From Bacillota bacterium (GTDB lineage Bacteria > Bacillota_A > Clostridia > Christensenellales > Aristaeellaceae): a stretch of DNA of 64,000 nt. The notes under the pieces were generated by a model. That model saw only the letters and a list, made by a program, of their open reading frames with translations. It had not been told where the DNA came from and did not search any database. Position 1 is the first letter of the stretch. Each line of letters opens with the position of its first letter. The stretch covers positions 1 to 64,000 of the forward strand of contig JAEZSP010000051.1 of assembly GCA_023421735.1 (NCBI GenBank), given 5' to 3'. Both the position numbers and the translations under genes were made by a program. Shown here in pieces: positions 16,707-23,894 of the stretch.

Positions 16707-18503
16707 CTACCGTCCTACAGCGGCGATCGCGGATGCAACCCGGTCGGTGATGATATAATCGACGCCCGCGCGGTGTGCGGCGCGCAGGTTCGAAAGTTTG
16801 TTGACGGTCCAGACGCCGACGCGGATGCCGGCATTGTGGAGGTCGGCGACATAGACTTCATCGATGAGATTGACGTAGGGCAGCATGAGGTTGATGCCGT
16901 AATTTTCCGCAAATCCCACGGGATCCTTGATGTCTGCGACATAGAGGCAGCCGATGGCGGCATCCGGATTTGCGTCGCGCACGGCGCGCAGAGCGTTGAG
17001 CGAGAAGGATATGAACGTCACGCGATCCGTCATGCCGTAGCGTGCGGCGGTTTCTACGCAGGCCGATTCGATCCCGATGGTCTTCATTTCCAGAAGCACG
17101 GAGGCGGAAGTGCCGGAGAGATAATCGAGCGCCTCCTCGAGCGTACAAATGGGCTGACCGTTAAAGTTCACGGCTTGCAACTGCGCAAGCGTCATGCGGG
17201 AGACAAAACCCGTCGCATTGCTGGTGCGGCTGATGCTTGCGTCGTGCATCAGGACGAGCACGCCGTCTTCTGTGATGCGCACATCCATCTCGACGGCGTC
17301 CGCGCCGTCTGCGATCGCCCCCTGGATCGCAGCGAGTGTGTTTTCGGTGCCGTTTCCGGTTCCGCCCCGGTGCGCGGCGATGCGCGTCGCGTAGGCGTCG
17401 CCATATCGTGCGACGGAGATGTAGATGCGCATGCTGATCTGGTGTGCGGTGAGCGTAATATAAGTTTCGCCGCGCTTGAGCGGATAAAGAATGCCGTCCT
17501 GCACGCATGCAATGTCCGGGTCGGCGCAGTCGATGTCGATGTAGCCCTTATAGGCGTCGCCCGTCGCCGTTCGCGCGCCGATGACAAAGTCCATGGGCAT
17601 GCCCGCTACGGCGTCGATGTGGTTTTGCGCGACGATCTCCACCGGCGGGTCATAGACCACAACCGTGCATTCGTCGATGCGACCGTTGTATGTTTCGGCG
17701 GTGAGTATCGTTTCCCCGGCGGAGACGCCAGTCACGCGCCCCTTGGAGTCGATGCGCGCGATCGACAAATCGGAGGAGGAATAGCGCACCACTGCGCCTG
17801 CGCCGCTTGGGAGACGCACGGGCGCTGGTACGGATTCGCCGACATACGCGATGATGGACGGAGATTTAAAGTGGATGTAGCCCGGCGCCTTCGCAACGGT
17901 AACGTGCACCGTATCCTTTACGCCATTGTGCGTCGTAACGGTGATGGTCGACGAGCCCTTCTTTTTTGCGTGGACGAACCCATTTTCATCGACCGTGGCC
18001 ACGGCGTTGTTTGAGGATTTGTATGTATAGCTCGTTTGACTGCCCGCTGAAATGACGGGCCGGATCGCGTAAGTCTCGCCGCGACCCAGCTTGATCGCAC
18101 CCGGGCTGATGATGAGAACGGACGGCGCGGGAAGCACCTCAACAAGGACGTCTGCTTCATATCCGCCGTAAGAAACGCCATGCATCACGCACGCGCCCTC
18201 CGACACTGCGATGATGTGTCCGCCAGGCGAAATACGCGCGACCGTGGGGTCGGATGACGTCCAATCGACGCTCAGGGAAAATTGTGTGCCGTCGACCGCA
18301 TAGTTAATGAATGCCTCGTCCCCCAGGCCGATCTCCAAAGAGTCGGCGGCGAGCGAGATCGCACCCAGCGTTTCGGCGCTCGCGCCAAAGGAAAAAGACG
18401 CGTCCGGCGCAAAGGTGGGTTGGAGGGCGTCGTCGGTCGGAGCGGAGATCATAAGACCGACCAGCAGAATCGCGAACGCCAAGACGAGCTTGCGCGGCGA
18501 CAT
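16707..18503 (-). CDS. Surface glycerophosphodiester phosphodiesterase with Ig-like repeats
   Basis: A 598-residue exported protein. A hydrophobic N-terminal segment (residues 4-20) is followed by about four bacterial Ig-like (BIG2-type) repeats at roughly 47-123, 126-203, 208-284 and 288-364, each with the S.N..VA.VD..G.V.....G...IT pattern. The C-terminal GDPD domain (374-598) has AAHRGGTGNGTENT, EMDVRITEDGVLVLMHD and EMKTIG, so the metal and catalytic residues are present. It should release glycerol-3-phosphate from phospholipid head groups or teichoic acid outside the cell. The start at 18503 follows GGGAGG by seven bases. Confidence 0.88.
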   Translation of the reverse strand: MSPRKLVLAFAILLVGLMISAPTDDALQPTFAPDASFSFGASAETLGAISLAADSLEIGLGDEAFINYAVDGTQFSLSVDWTSSDPTVARISPGGHIIAVSEGACVMHGVSYGGYEADVLVEVLPAPSVLIISPGAIKLGRGETYAIRPVISAGSQTSYTYKSSNNAVATVDENGFVHAKKKGSSTITVTTHNGVKDTVHVTVAKAPGYIHFKSPSIIAYVGESVPAPVRLPSGAGAVVRYSSSDLSIARIDSKGRVTGVSAGETILTAETYNGRIDECTVVVYDPPVEIVAQNHIDAVAGMPMDFVIGARTATGDAYKGYIDIDCADPDIACVQDGILYPLKRGETYITLTAHQISMRIYISVARYGDAYATRIAAHRGGTGNGTENTLAAIQGAIADGADAVEMDVRITEDGVLVLMHDASISRTSNATGFVSRMTLAQLQAVNFNGQPICTLEEALDYLSGTSASVLLEMKTIGIESACVETAARYGMTDRVTFISFSLNALRAVRDANPDAAIGCLYVADIKDPVGFAENYGINLMLPYVNLIDEVYVADLHNAGIRVGVWTVNKLSNLRAAHRAGVDYIITDRVASAIAAVGR

Positions 18504-18537
18504 CCGACCACCTCCCATTTCATCTTATGTGCAAAAA

Positions 18538-19272
18538 TCAGATCAGTCCCATGGCATTTGTGATGACGAGTGAAATTCCGGAAAGCGCGAGCATCCACAT
18601 GATGACTTTTTTGACGAATGCGGCGGGCAACCGCCCCGCAAGCTTCGTCCCGATGAACAGCCCCACCAACATGAACGGCACGAGTTTGAGGACCGTGCGC
18701 ACGACCGCAAGCGTGAAGATGCCGGTCGCCCAGTAAAGCGATGCGCGGAAGATATCCACCAGAATAAAGACAAAGCACACGTTCGCGCGGAATTCCGCGG
18801 GCGTGTCCGTTGTGCGCGAGACATAGGCGACGAGCAACGCCCCAATGCCATACATGCCGCACATGATCCCCGCAACCAGACCGATGAACACAAGCAGCGG
18901 CTTTGATGGTTTGACGTTCCATTTTTCCATCACGAGGGTCTGGAGCGCGACGAGTGTGATCCCGATCCCGAAAAACGTCTTGATGAGCGCAGGATCGCCG
19001 GATTTCAGGAACAATGCGCCGGGAATGCAACCCAGCATCATGAGGATCGACAGCGGCGCGACCACGCGCCATTTGAATCCGTGCCGCTCGCGCAGCGCGA
19101 TAAACACGTTTGGCCCCGTTCCGAGGATGATTTCGACCGGCGTGATCGAAAGGTTGTTTGCAAAAAAGCTCATCACGCTCGAAAAGACCAGCGTGTTCGC
19201 AAAGCCCGTAATCCCTTTCACCGTGTACGCGAGAAGCACTGCGAACGCCGAGATGAGATATGTCATCGTCAT
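18538..19272 (-). CDS. TSUP (TauE/SafE) family transporter
   Basis: A 244-residue membrane protein with about seven or eight helices and the family repeat (GITGFANTLVFSSVMSFF near the start, GLVAGIMCGMYGIGALLVAYV in the middle). TauE/SafE proteins move sulfonates, sulfite or other small organic anions across the membrane; the substrate here is unknown. The start overlaps the stop of the upstream DUF1294 gene by four bases (19269-19272), so the two are co-translated. Confidence 0.85.
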   Translation of the reverse strand: MTMTYLISAFAVLLAYTVKGITGFANTLVFSSVMSFFANNLSITPVEIILGTGPNVFIALRERHGFKWRVVAPLSILMMLGCIPGALFLKSGDPALIKTFFGIGITLVALQTLVMEKWNVKPSKPLLVFIGLVAGIMCGMYGIGALLVAYVSRTTDTPAEFRANVCFVFILVDIFRASLYWATGIFTLAVVRTVLKLVPFMLVGLFIGTKLAGRLPAAFVKKVIMWMLALSGISLVITNAMGLI

Positions 19273-19538
19273 GCGGTCACCGCCACAAGCGCCGCGACAT
19301 CCAAGATCAGAAAAAAGGGTACCAGCACGCGAAACAACGGCTTTCTCGTCTTATGCCGAAAAACGCGCATGCCAAGGAGCGCACCCGGCGCGCCCAGCAG
19401 CGCACAGAAAAGCAGCGTCCGTTCGCGTATCCGATATGCGCCCTGCATTGCGCGCCGCTTGTCCCTGCCGAAAAGTAAAAAAGAAACGACGCTCATGACC
19501 GCGACGGTGATATACGCGGGCAGCTTTAGCATTTCCAA
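19269..19538 (-). CDS. DUF1294 family small membrane protein
   Basis: An 89-residue membrane protein with the DUF1294 signature: FGRDKRRAM near residue 23, RIRERTLLFCALLGAPGALLGM, and RHKTRKPLF. Three hydrophobic segments are seen. Function unknown; in many bacteria it stands alone or fused to a cold-shock domain. Here it is the first gene of a pair with the TSUP transporter and has its own promoter. Confidence 0.82.
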   Translation of the reverse strand: MEMLKLPAYITVAVMSVVSFLLFGRDKRRAMQGAYRIRERTLLFCALLGAPGALLGMRVFRHKTRKPLFRVLVPFFLILDVAALVAVTA

Positions 19539-19562
19539 ATGTGATTCACACTCCCTGTTTCA

Positions 19563-19591
19563 ATTATAGCAATCTTCTTGACATTTTGCAA
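19563..19591 (-). promoter_or_regulatory. Sigma-A type promoter for DUF1294-TSUP pair
   Basis: Reverse strand: TTGCAA, 17-base spacer, TATAAT; 25 bases before the start codon at 19538. Confidence 0.7.
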
Positions 19592-19655
19592 TCACAATTT
19601 ATCATGCTACTGTGTAAAAGCGAAGAAGACCGGCACATGCCTGACGCATATAAAA

Positions 19656-19687
19656 GGATCGCACGAGGGATGATCCCCGTGCGATCC
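19656..19687 (-). terminator. Hairpin upstream of glsB-like gene
   Basis: GGATCGCACG pairs with CGTGCGATCC (stem 10, plus an inner GGGA/TCCC). On the reverse strand it is followed by TTTTAT, so it can end transcription of the GlsB-like gene. Confidence 0.7.
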
Positions 19688-19710
19688 GCGATGCTGTGAA
19701 TGGATTCGAA

Positions 19711-19965
19711 TTACTTCCGGTGAAAGATTGCGCCAACAATCAGCAGAACCAGACAGGCGCCGCCGATGGCGATCAAAAGACTCCAAATGTTGAAGCCGGA
19801 AATGCCGCCGAAACCGAGAAAGCTGGCGATCCAGCCGCCAAGTCCCGCGCCTACGATGCCGACGACGATATTTGCGATCGCGCCCATGCTCGAGTCGCGC
19901 TTCATAATCTTACTCGCAATCCAACCTGCGAGTGCGCCGAAGAGAATCCAAAGAAAGATATTCAT
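19711..19965 (-). CDS. GlsB/YeaQ/YmgE family stress-response membrane protein
   Basis: An 84-residue, three-helix membrane protein with the glycine-zipper pattern of this family (LFGALAGWIASKIM, IVVGIVGAGLGGWIASFLGFGG, LLIAIGGACLVLLIVGAIF). Homologues are induced by envelope or general stress and may help anchor Asp23-type proteins. It is monocistronic, with its own terminator. Confidence 0.88.
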   Translation of the reverse strand: MNIFLWILFGALAGWIASKIMKRDSSMGAIANIVVGIVGAGLGGWIASFLGFGGISGFNIWSLLIAIGGACLVLLIVGAIFHRK

Positions 19966-20107
19966 CTCAAAGTCCTCACTTTCCGTATATGACTTATTTT
20001 ACCCCGGAATGCCCGCCGCAACGCGGAAATCATTCCCTTTTTTTATCATACACGGATCAGGCCGGGGGTCAAGCGAATCATTTTCGAGTTGAATGCCGCA
20101 AGCCGCA

Positions 20108-20977
20108 TCATTTCGGTGCGCCTGCCCAGCGTTTGCGGAAAGCGGCGGGCGTCATTCCCTCACGGGACTTGAACAGCTGGATAAAATGGTTTACATCGCC
20201 GCAGCCTGTGAGAAGTGCGATCTCGCCGATGGTCGTGTTAGAGTGTTTCAAAAGCTCCTTTGCGTGGCTGATGCGCACGGAGATGAGATATTCGTTGGGG
20301 GAATATCCCGTGTATTTTTTAAATTCACGGGATAGATGGTATTTTGAGACATTGAACTGATCGGCGAGTGCGTCAAGCGAAATCTGATCGCGAAAGTTTG
20401 TGGTTAAATGCTCCATAATGCCGCTCACATATCCGGGCATCGCACTTCTCTGTGTGTGCCGCGCGACGCCGGAGACGATCAGTTCGGTCAATAGACTGAT
20501 GAGCGTGGTCGAAATGACGAGTTCACTCTGCGGGCCGGGTTTGATGGCTGCATTGTATGCCAGCTCACCGATCAACTCCGCCACGCGCGTCCCTTTTTCC
20601 GCGTGAAAATGTGCCCGGTGCGCGCTGACCAGCTGATGATAGTATGCGTGAAAGCTCTGCCCATTCATATGAAAGAGGAGAAAGCGCCAAGGCTCGGCAT
20701 TTGCCGCTCGATAGGAGAAGGGGTTTAGACAATTGATGATGACGCCCTCACCTGCTGTGATGGTCAGGCGCTTGTCCATGAAAGTCATTTCGCCCTGGCC
20801 CGCGCGCACAAAGAGAAGAAGATAGCTGTCGATGGAGCGCCTTTCGACGCTGTCGCCCGGCGCAAGCGTCTGCTCGCCCGCAAATTTGAGGTATAGATAG
20901 TTCTGCCGCGCAGTATTGCTCGGTGTGAAAAACGTGCCGCCGTGCGCATCTTCATACTCCGAAAGGTCGGCATTCAT
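20108..20977 (-). CDS. AraC family transcriptional regulator
   Basis: A 289-residue regulator. The N-terminal half is a cupin-like sensing domain (RSIDSYLLLFVRAGQGEMTF; ITAGEGVIINCLNPF). The C-terminal 100 residues are the double helix-turn-helix, with SLDALADQFNVSKYHLSREFKKYTGYSPNEYLISVRI and a second helix region GCGDVNHFIQLFKSREGMTPAAFR. The start at 20977 (MNADLSEY) follows GGGAGGG with seven bases. It is divergent from the solute-binding protein gene at 21473, so it probably controls uptake of that ligand and its own promoter. Confidence 0.9.
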   Translation of the reverse strand: MNADLSEYEDAHGGTFFTPSNTARQNYLYLKFAGEQTLAPGDSVERRSIDSYLLLFVRAGQGEMTFMDKRLTITAGEGVIINCLNPFSYRAANAEPWRFLLFHMNGQSFHAYYHQLVSAHRAHFHAEKGTRVAELIGELAYNAAIKPGPQSELVISTTLISLLTELIVSGVARHTQRSAMPGYVSGIMEHLTTNFRDQISLDALADQFNVSKYHLSREFKKYTGYSPNEYLISVRISHAKELLKHSNTTIGEIALLTGCGDVNHFIQLFKSREGMTPAAFRKRWAGAPK

Positions 20978-21015
20978 CCGCATCCCTCCCGCACGCCCTA
21001 TCGATTTATTTCGAA

Positions 21016-21045
21016 ATCATAACACACAGGATGCGCATTTGTCAA
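21016..21045 (-). promoter_or_regulatory. Promoter of AraC family regulator
   Basis: Reverse strand: TTGACA, 18-base spacer, TATGAT, about 40 bases before the start codon. Confidence 0.72.
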
Positions 21046-21048
21046 CGC

Positions 21049-21069
21049 ATATGACACGAATATGACACG
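21049..21069. promoter_or_regulatory. Direct repeat, candidate AraC operator
   Basis: ATATGACACG occurs twice with an 11-base period (21049-21058 and 21060-21069), directly upstream of the -35 box of the regulator gene. Tandem half-sites one helical turn apart fit an AraC-type dimer. Confidence 0.5.
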
Positions 21070-21351
21070 CTAAAAACACTCAGCAATCATGATTATATCG
21101 ATCGCATTAAGAACGGAAAAACGACCAGCACGAAAAACAGATTATATCATCGTTCATGGCGCTATGTAAATAATAACATGTAGGCCGGGTGAATTATTGC
21201 GTATTCCCGATATATTTGTTCAAATCGCAGCCTTTAAAGCGAGTAAAAGCCGCATATTGGCTGCATTATTGCGTGGGGGCGGATAACGAAATCTACCAAT
21301 TTTTCATGACTAAATAGCAAGATAAGTATATATAGTAGCAATATCCGGCAT

Positions 21352-21379
21352 TTGCAAAATTGATATTGCGTGTTATAAT
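21352..21379 (+). promoter_or_regulatory. Sigma-A type promoter for solute-binding protein
   Basis: TTGCAA, 16-base spacer, TATAAT; leader of about 90 bases to the start codon. Confidence 0.7.
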
Positions 21380-21472
21380 GGTGAACACGAAGCACACTTG
21401 GCATGGTGCGTCGCACAGAGAGGTTTAAGCGGATGTCCGCTTGAATTAAATCAAACAGGAGGAAGACTGACA

Positions 21473-23488
21473 ATGAAAAAACTGTCATGGCTGCTCGTTT
21501 TGGCGATGGTCGCAAGCGTGTTTACATTCACGTTCACGGCGTCGGCGGAAGGCACCTACACGCAGTCCCCGATGCTCGACGAAGCCGTCGCGAATGGGAC
21601 GCTGCCGTCGGTGGACGAGCGTCTGCCGGAAAACCCCAAGATTACCGACGAGATCCTGCCCGAGTATCTCGATTACGAGAGCGGAAATTACGGCGGGACG
21701 CTGCGCCTGGTGACCAAGGTGGTCAACTGGGACGCCGACTGCTTTGTCGGCAACGATGAGGCGCTTCTGACGATGGAATCCGCTGCGTCCGACGTGATCA
21801 CGCCGAACGTCGTCGAGTCCTACGAGGCGAATGACGATAACACCGTTTTCACCTTCACGCTCAGAAAGGGTCTGAAGTGGTCCGATGGCGTTGATGTGAC
21901 GATGGAAGACGTCGAGTTTGCGATCAACAACTTCGTCTTCAATGAGGAAATCACGCCGGTTGTTGCCTCCTGGATGCGCGATGGCGGCAGATCCAACGGC
22001 GAGCCCTTCACCTTCACCGTTGTCGACGACACCACCTTCACCATCGCGTTCAACGAGAGCTACGGCGGATTCCCCGTCCATCTCTCCATCGCGGGCTGGA
22101 AGGGCTATTCCGAGCTGATGAAGCCGGCGCACTTCCTCAAGCAGTTCCACAAGGACTACGCGGTTGAGTGCCACGGTTCCCTCGATGCCTACTACGAGTT
22201 CATCAAGCCCTTCGCGGCGCAGATGGGCTACGACGATCCGACCGCCGAAGGCGTGTGGACCTATGTTCTCAACCAGGTCGACATGACCAACTGGGAGCTG
22301 ACCGACCCGAACGACGCGCTCACCAGCGTGTTCTTCCCGGGCCTGATCGACACGAATTTCCCGGTGCTCTACGCTTGGGTGATGCAGTCTTCCGACAATG
22401 GCGTGACCACCTGGGCTCGCAATCCCTACTACTTTAAGGTGGACGAGGACGGCCAGCAGCTGCCCTACATCGACTATGTCACCTCCACACTCGTTGAGGA
22501 CATGGAGATGGTTCAGCTCAAGTACATGACGGGCGACGCCGACTTTGGGCGCGAGTCCGCCACCATCGACAACATCTCGCTTTACCGTGAGAATGAGGAG
22601 ACCGCAGGCATCAAGGCCTACGTCACTCAGATGCACAACAACCCCACAGATGTTTCCATCAACGTCAACTACGGCCTGAACGTCGACGGCACCGTGAAAG
22701 ACGACGAGGATTCACAGGCATGGCAGGAAGTTGCGACCGATCTGCGCTTCCGTCAGGCACTTTCGATGGCCATCGATGCCGAGGAAATCCTCGACACCGT
22801 GTACAAGGGCTTTGGCGAATTGAATTCCACCTACGACTGCACCGGCGACGTTGAGGGTGCGAACGCGCTGCTCGACGAGATGGGTATGATGGACATCGAT
22901 AATGACGGTTACCGTGAGACGCCGTCCGGCAAGCACTTCGAGTGGCAGATTTGGAACTACGCCGAGGCGAACGACATCATCCCGGTGTGCGAGCTTCTGG
23001 TTGATTTCTGGTCCAACATTGGCCTGAAGGTCAATGTCTACACCACTGAATCCACGCTGCTTGATTCCTCGCAGCTTGCTAACGAAATCCCGATGCGTGT
23101 ATCCTGGATCCACACCACGCAGCTCTGGCACTATCAGGATTGGTTCGTCGCTTCCTGGGCGCCCCTGTGGAATGGCTGGGTCAACGCAGGCGGACTCGCC
23201 GGCATGGCTGACGCAAGCGAAACGCTTGAGCCTCCGCAGGAGTACAAGGACTTCCGCCTTGCGATCGACTCCCTCATGACCGTCGATCCTGAGACAGCCG
23301 TGAACGAAGTCCTGCCCGAGCTCAACAGCTGGATGGGTGAACACCTCTATATCATTGAGCCGCTCATCAACGTGCAGCAGTGCGTGATCATCAATTCCGA
23401 CATCGGCAATGTGCCGACCGGCGGCATTGGTATCAGCTGGAACTTCTCCATGGAGCAGTTCTTCTACAACAATCCTGACGAGCACTAA
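21473..23488 (+). CDS. Family 5 extracellular solute-binding protein of an ABC importer
   Basis: A 671-residue exported protein. The signal peptide is MKKLSWLLVLAMVASVFTFTFTASA, with a signal-peptidase-I type site before EGTYTQ and no lipobox cysteine. The mature chain has the features of the peptide/nickel-binding (SBP_bac_5) family: FTFTLRKGLKWSDGVDVTMEDVEFAI, LRFRQALSMAIDAEEIL and the acidic loop MDIDNDGYRE. It is larger than usual for the family (about 540). The start at 21473 follows AGGAGG by ten bases. No permease or ATPase genes are adjacent, so it may feed a transporter encoded elsewhere, for example the one at 43-48 kb. AraC control is likely. Confidence 0.9.
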   Translation: MKKLSWLLVLAMVASVFTFTFTASAEGTYTQSPMLDEAVANGTLPSVDERLPENPKITDEILPEYLDYESGNYGGTLRLVTKVVNWDADCFVGNDEALLTMESAASDVITPNVVESYEANDDNTVFTFTLRKGLKWSDGVDVTMEDVEFAINNFVFNEEITPVVASWMRDGGRSNGEPFTFTVVDDTTFTIAFNESYGGFPVHLSIAGWKGYSELMKPAHFLKQFHKDYAVECHGSLDAYYEFIKPFAAQMGYDDPTAEGVWTYVLNQVDMTNWELTDPNDALTSVFFPGLIDTNFPVLYAWVMQSSDNGVTTWARNPYYFKVDEDGQQLPYIDYVTSTLVEDMEMVQLKYMTGDADFGRESATIDNISLYRENEETAGIKAYVTQMHNNPTDVSINVNYGLNVDGTVKDDEDSQAWQEVATDLRFRQALSMAIDAEEILDTVYKGFGELNSTYDCTGDVEGANALLDEMGMMDIDNDGYRETPSGKHFEWQIWNYAEANDIIPVCELLVDFWSNIGLKVNVYTTESTLLDSSQLANEIPMRVSWIHTTQLWHYQDWFVASWAPLWNGWVNAGGLAGMADASETLEPPQEYKDFRLAIDSLMTVDPETAVNEVLPELNSWMGEHLYIIEPLINVQQCVIINSDIGNVPTGGIGISWNFSMEQFFYNNPDEH

Positions 23489-23501
23489 AACGCGAGTCGC
23501 A

Positions 23502-23542
23502 GCGGCGGCACGGGGGGTAACCCCGTGCCGCCGCGTTTTTAT
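23502..23542 (+). terminator. Strong rho-independent terminator after solute-binding protein
   Basis: A 14-base perfect stem GCGGCGGCACGGGG / CCCCGTGCCGCCGC with a five-base loop, followed by GTTTTTATTT. Confidence 0.92.
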
Positions 23543-23582
23543 TTGGGCGGCAGGGCTGCACTGCACCGTAACCCAATCTTCG

Positions 23583-23611
23583 TTGACAATTCGCGCGGGG
23601 CAGACTATAAT
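23583..23611 (+). promoter_or_regulatory. Consensus promoter of alaS T-box leader
   Basis: TTGACA, 17-base spacer, TATAAT: a perfect sigma-A consensus. Confidence 0.85.
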
Positions 23612-23614
23612 ATG

Positions 23615-23852
23615 GAACAAACGGGGCGAGACCGGGTTGCGCGCGCAAAGAGAGACGGCGTTTGGTGAAAGCCGGAGGCGCGGACACGGGCTGCCACCCC
23701 CATGGAGCGATCCATGCCCCGCGCAGGAAATGGCGCGGCGGGTCGGCCGACGTTATCCGGCTATGAGAGGGTCTTCCATCGAAGGCCAATCAGGGTGGTA
23801 CCGCGAAGCGCGCCTTTCGTCCTTGAGAGACGAAATGTGGCGCGTTTTTTCG
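23615..23852 (+). ncRNA. T-box riboswitch (alanine), alaS leader
   Basis: The T-box sequence AGGGTGGTACCGCG lies at 23792-23805. Upstream are the AG-rich bulge (AGAGAGAC) and the distal loop GGTGAAAGCC of stem I. Aligning with the ileS leader of this window places the specifier at GCC within GGGCTGCCACCC, an alanine codon. A terminator follows at 23809-23850: CGCGCC pairs with GGCGCG, TTTCGTC with GACGAAA, then TTTTTT. Uncharged tRNA-Ala should favour the antiterminator and allow alaS transcription. Confidence 0.92.
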
Positions 23853-23894
23853 GTTCCGCAAGGCGGAGCCGCGATCATAATGGAGGTGGCATTC

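Larger units (their letters stand above)
20978..21472. other. Divergent regulatory region, AraC gene and solute-binding protein gene
   Basis: A 495-base AT-rich region with no coding potential. It holds a reverse-strand promoter for the AraC gene (21016-21045), a direct repeat next to it (21049-21069), a forward promoter (21352-21379) and the solute-binding protein ribosome site (AGGAGG at 21457-21462). The roughly 280 bases between the repeats and the forward promoter show no further clear motif. Confidence 0.6.
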
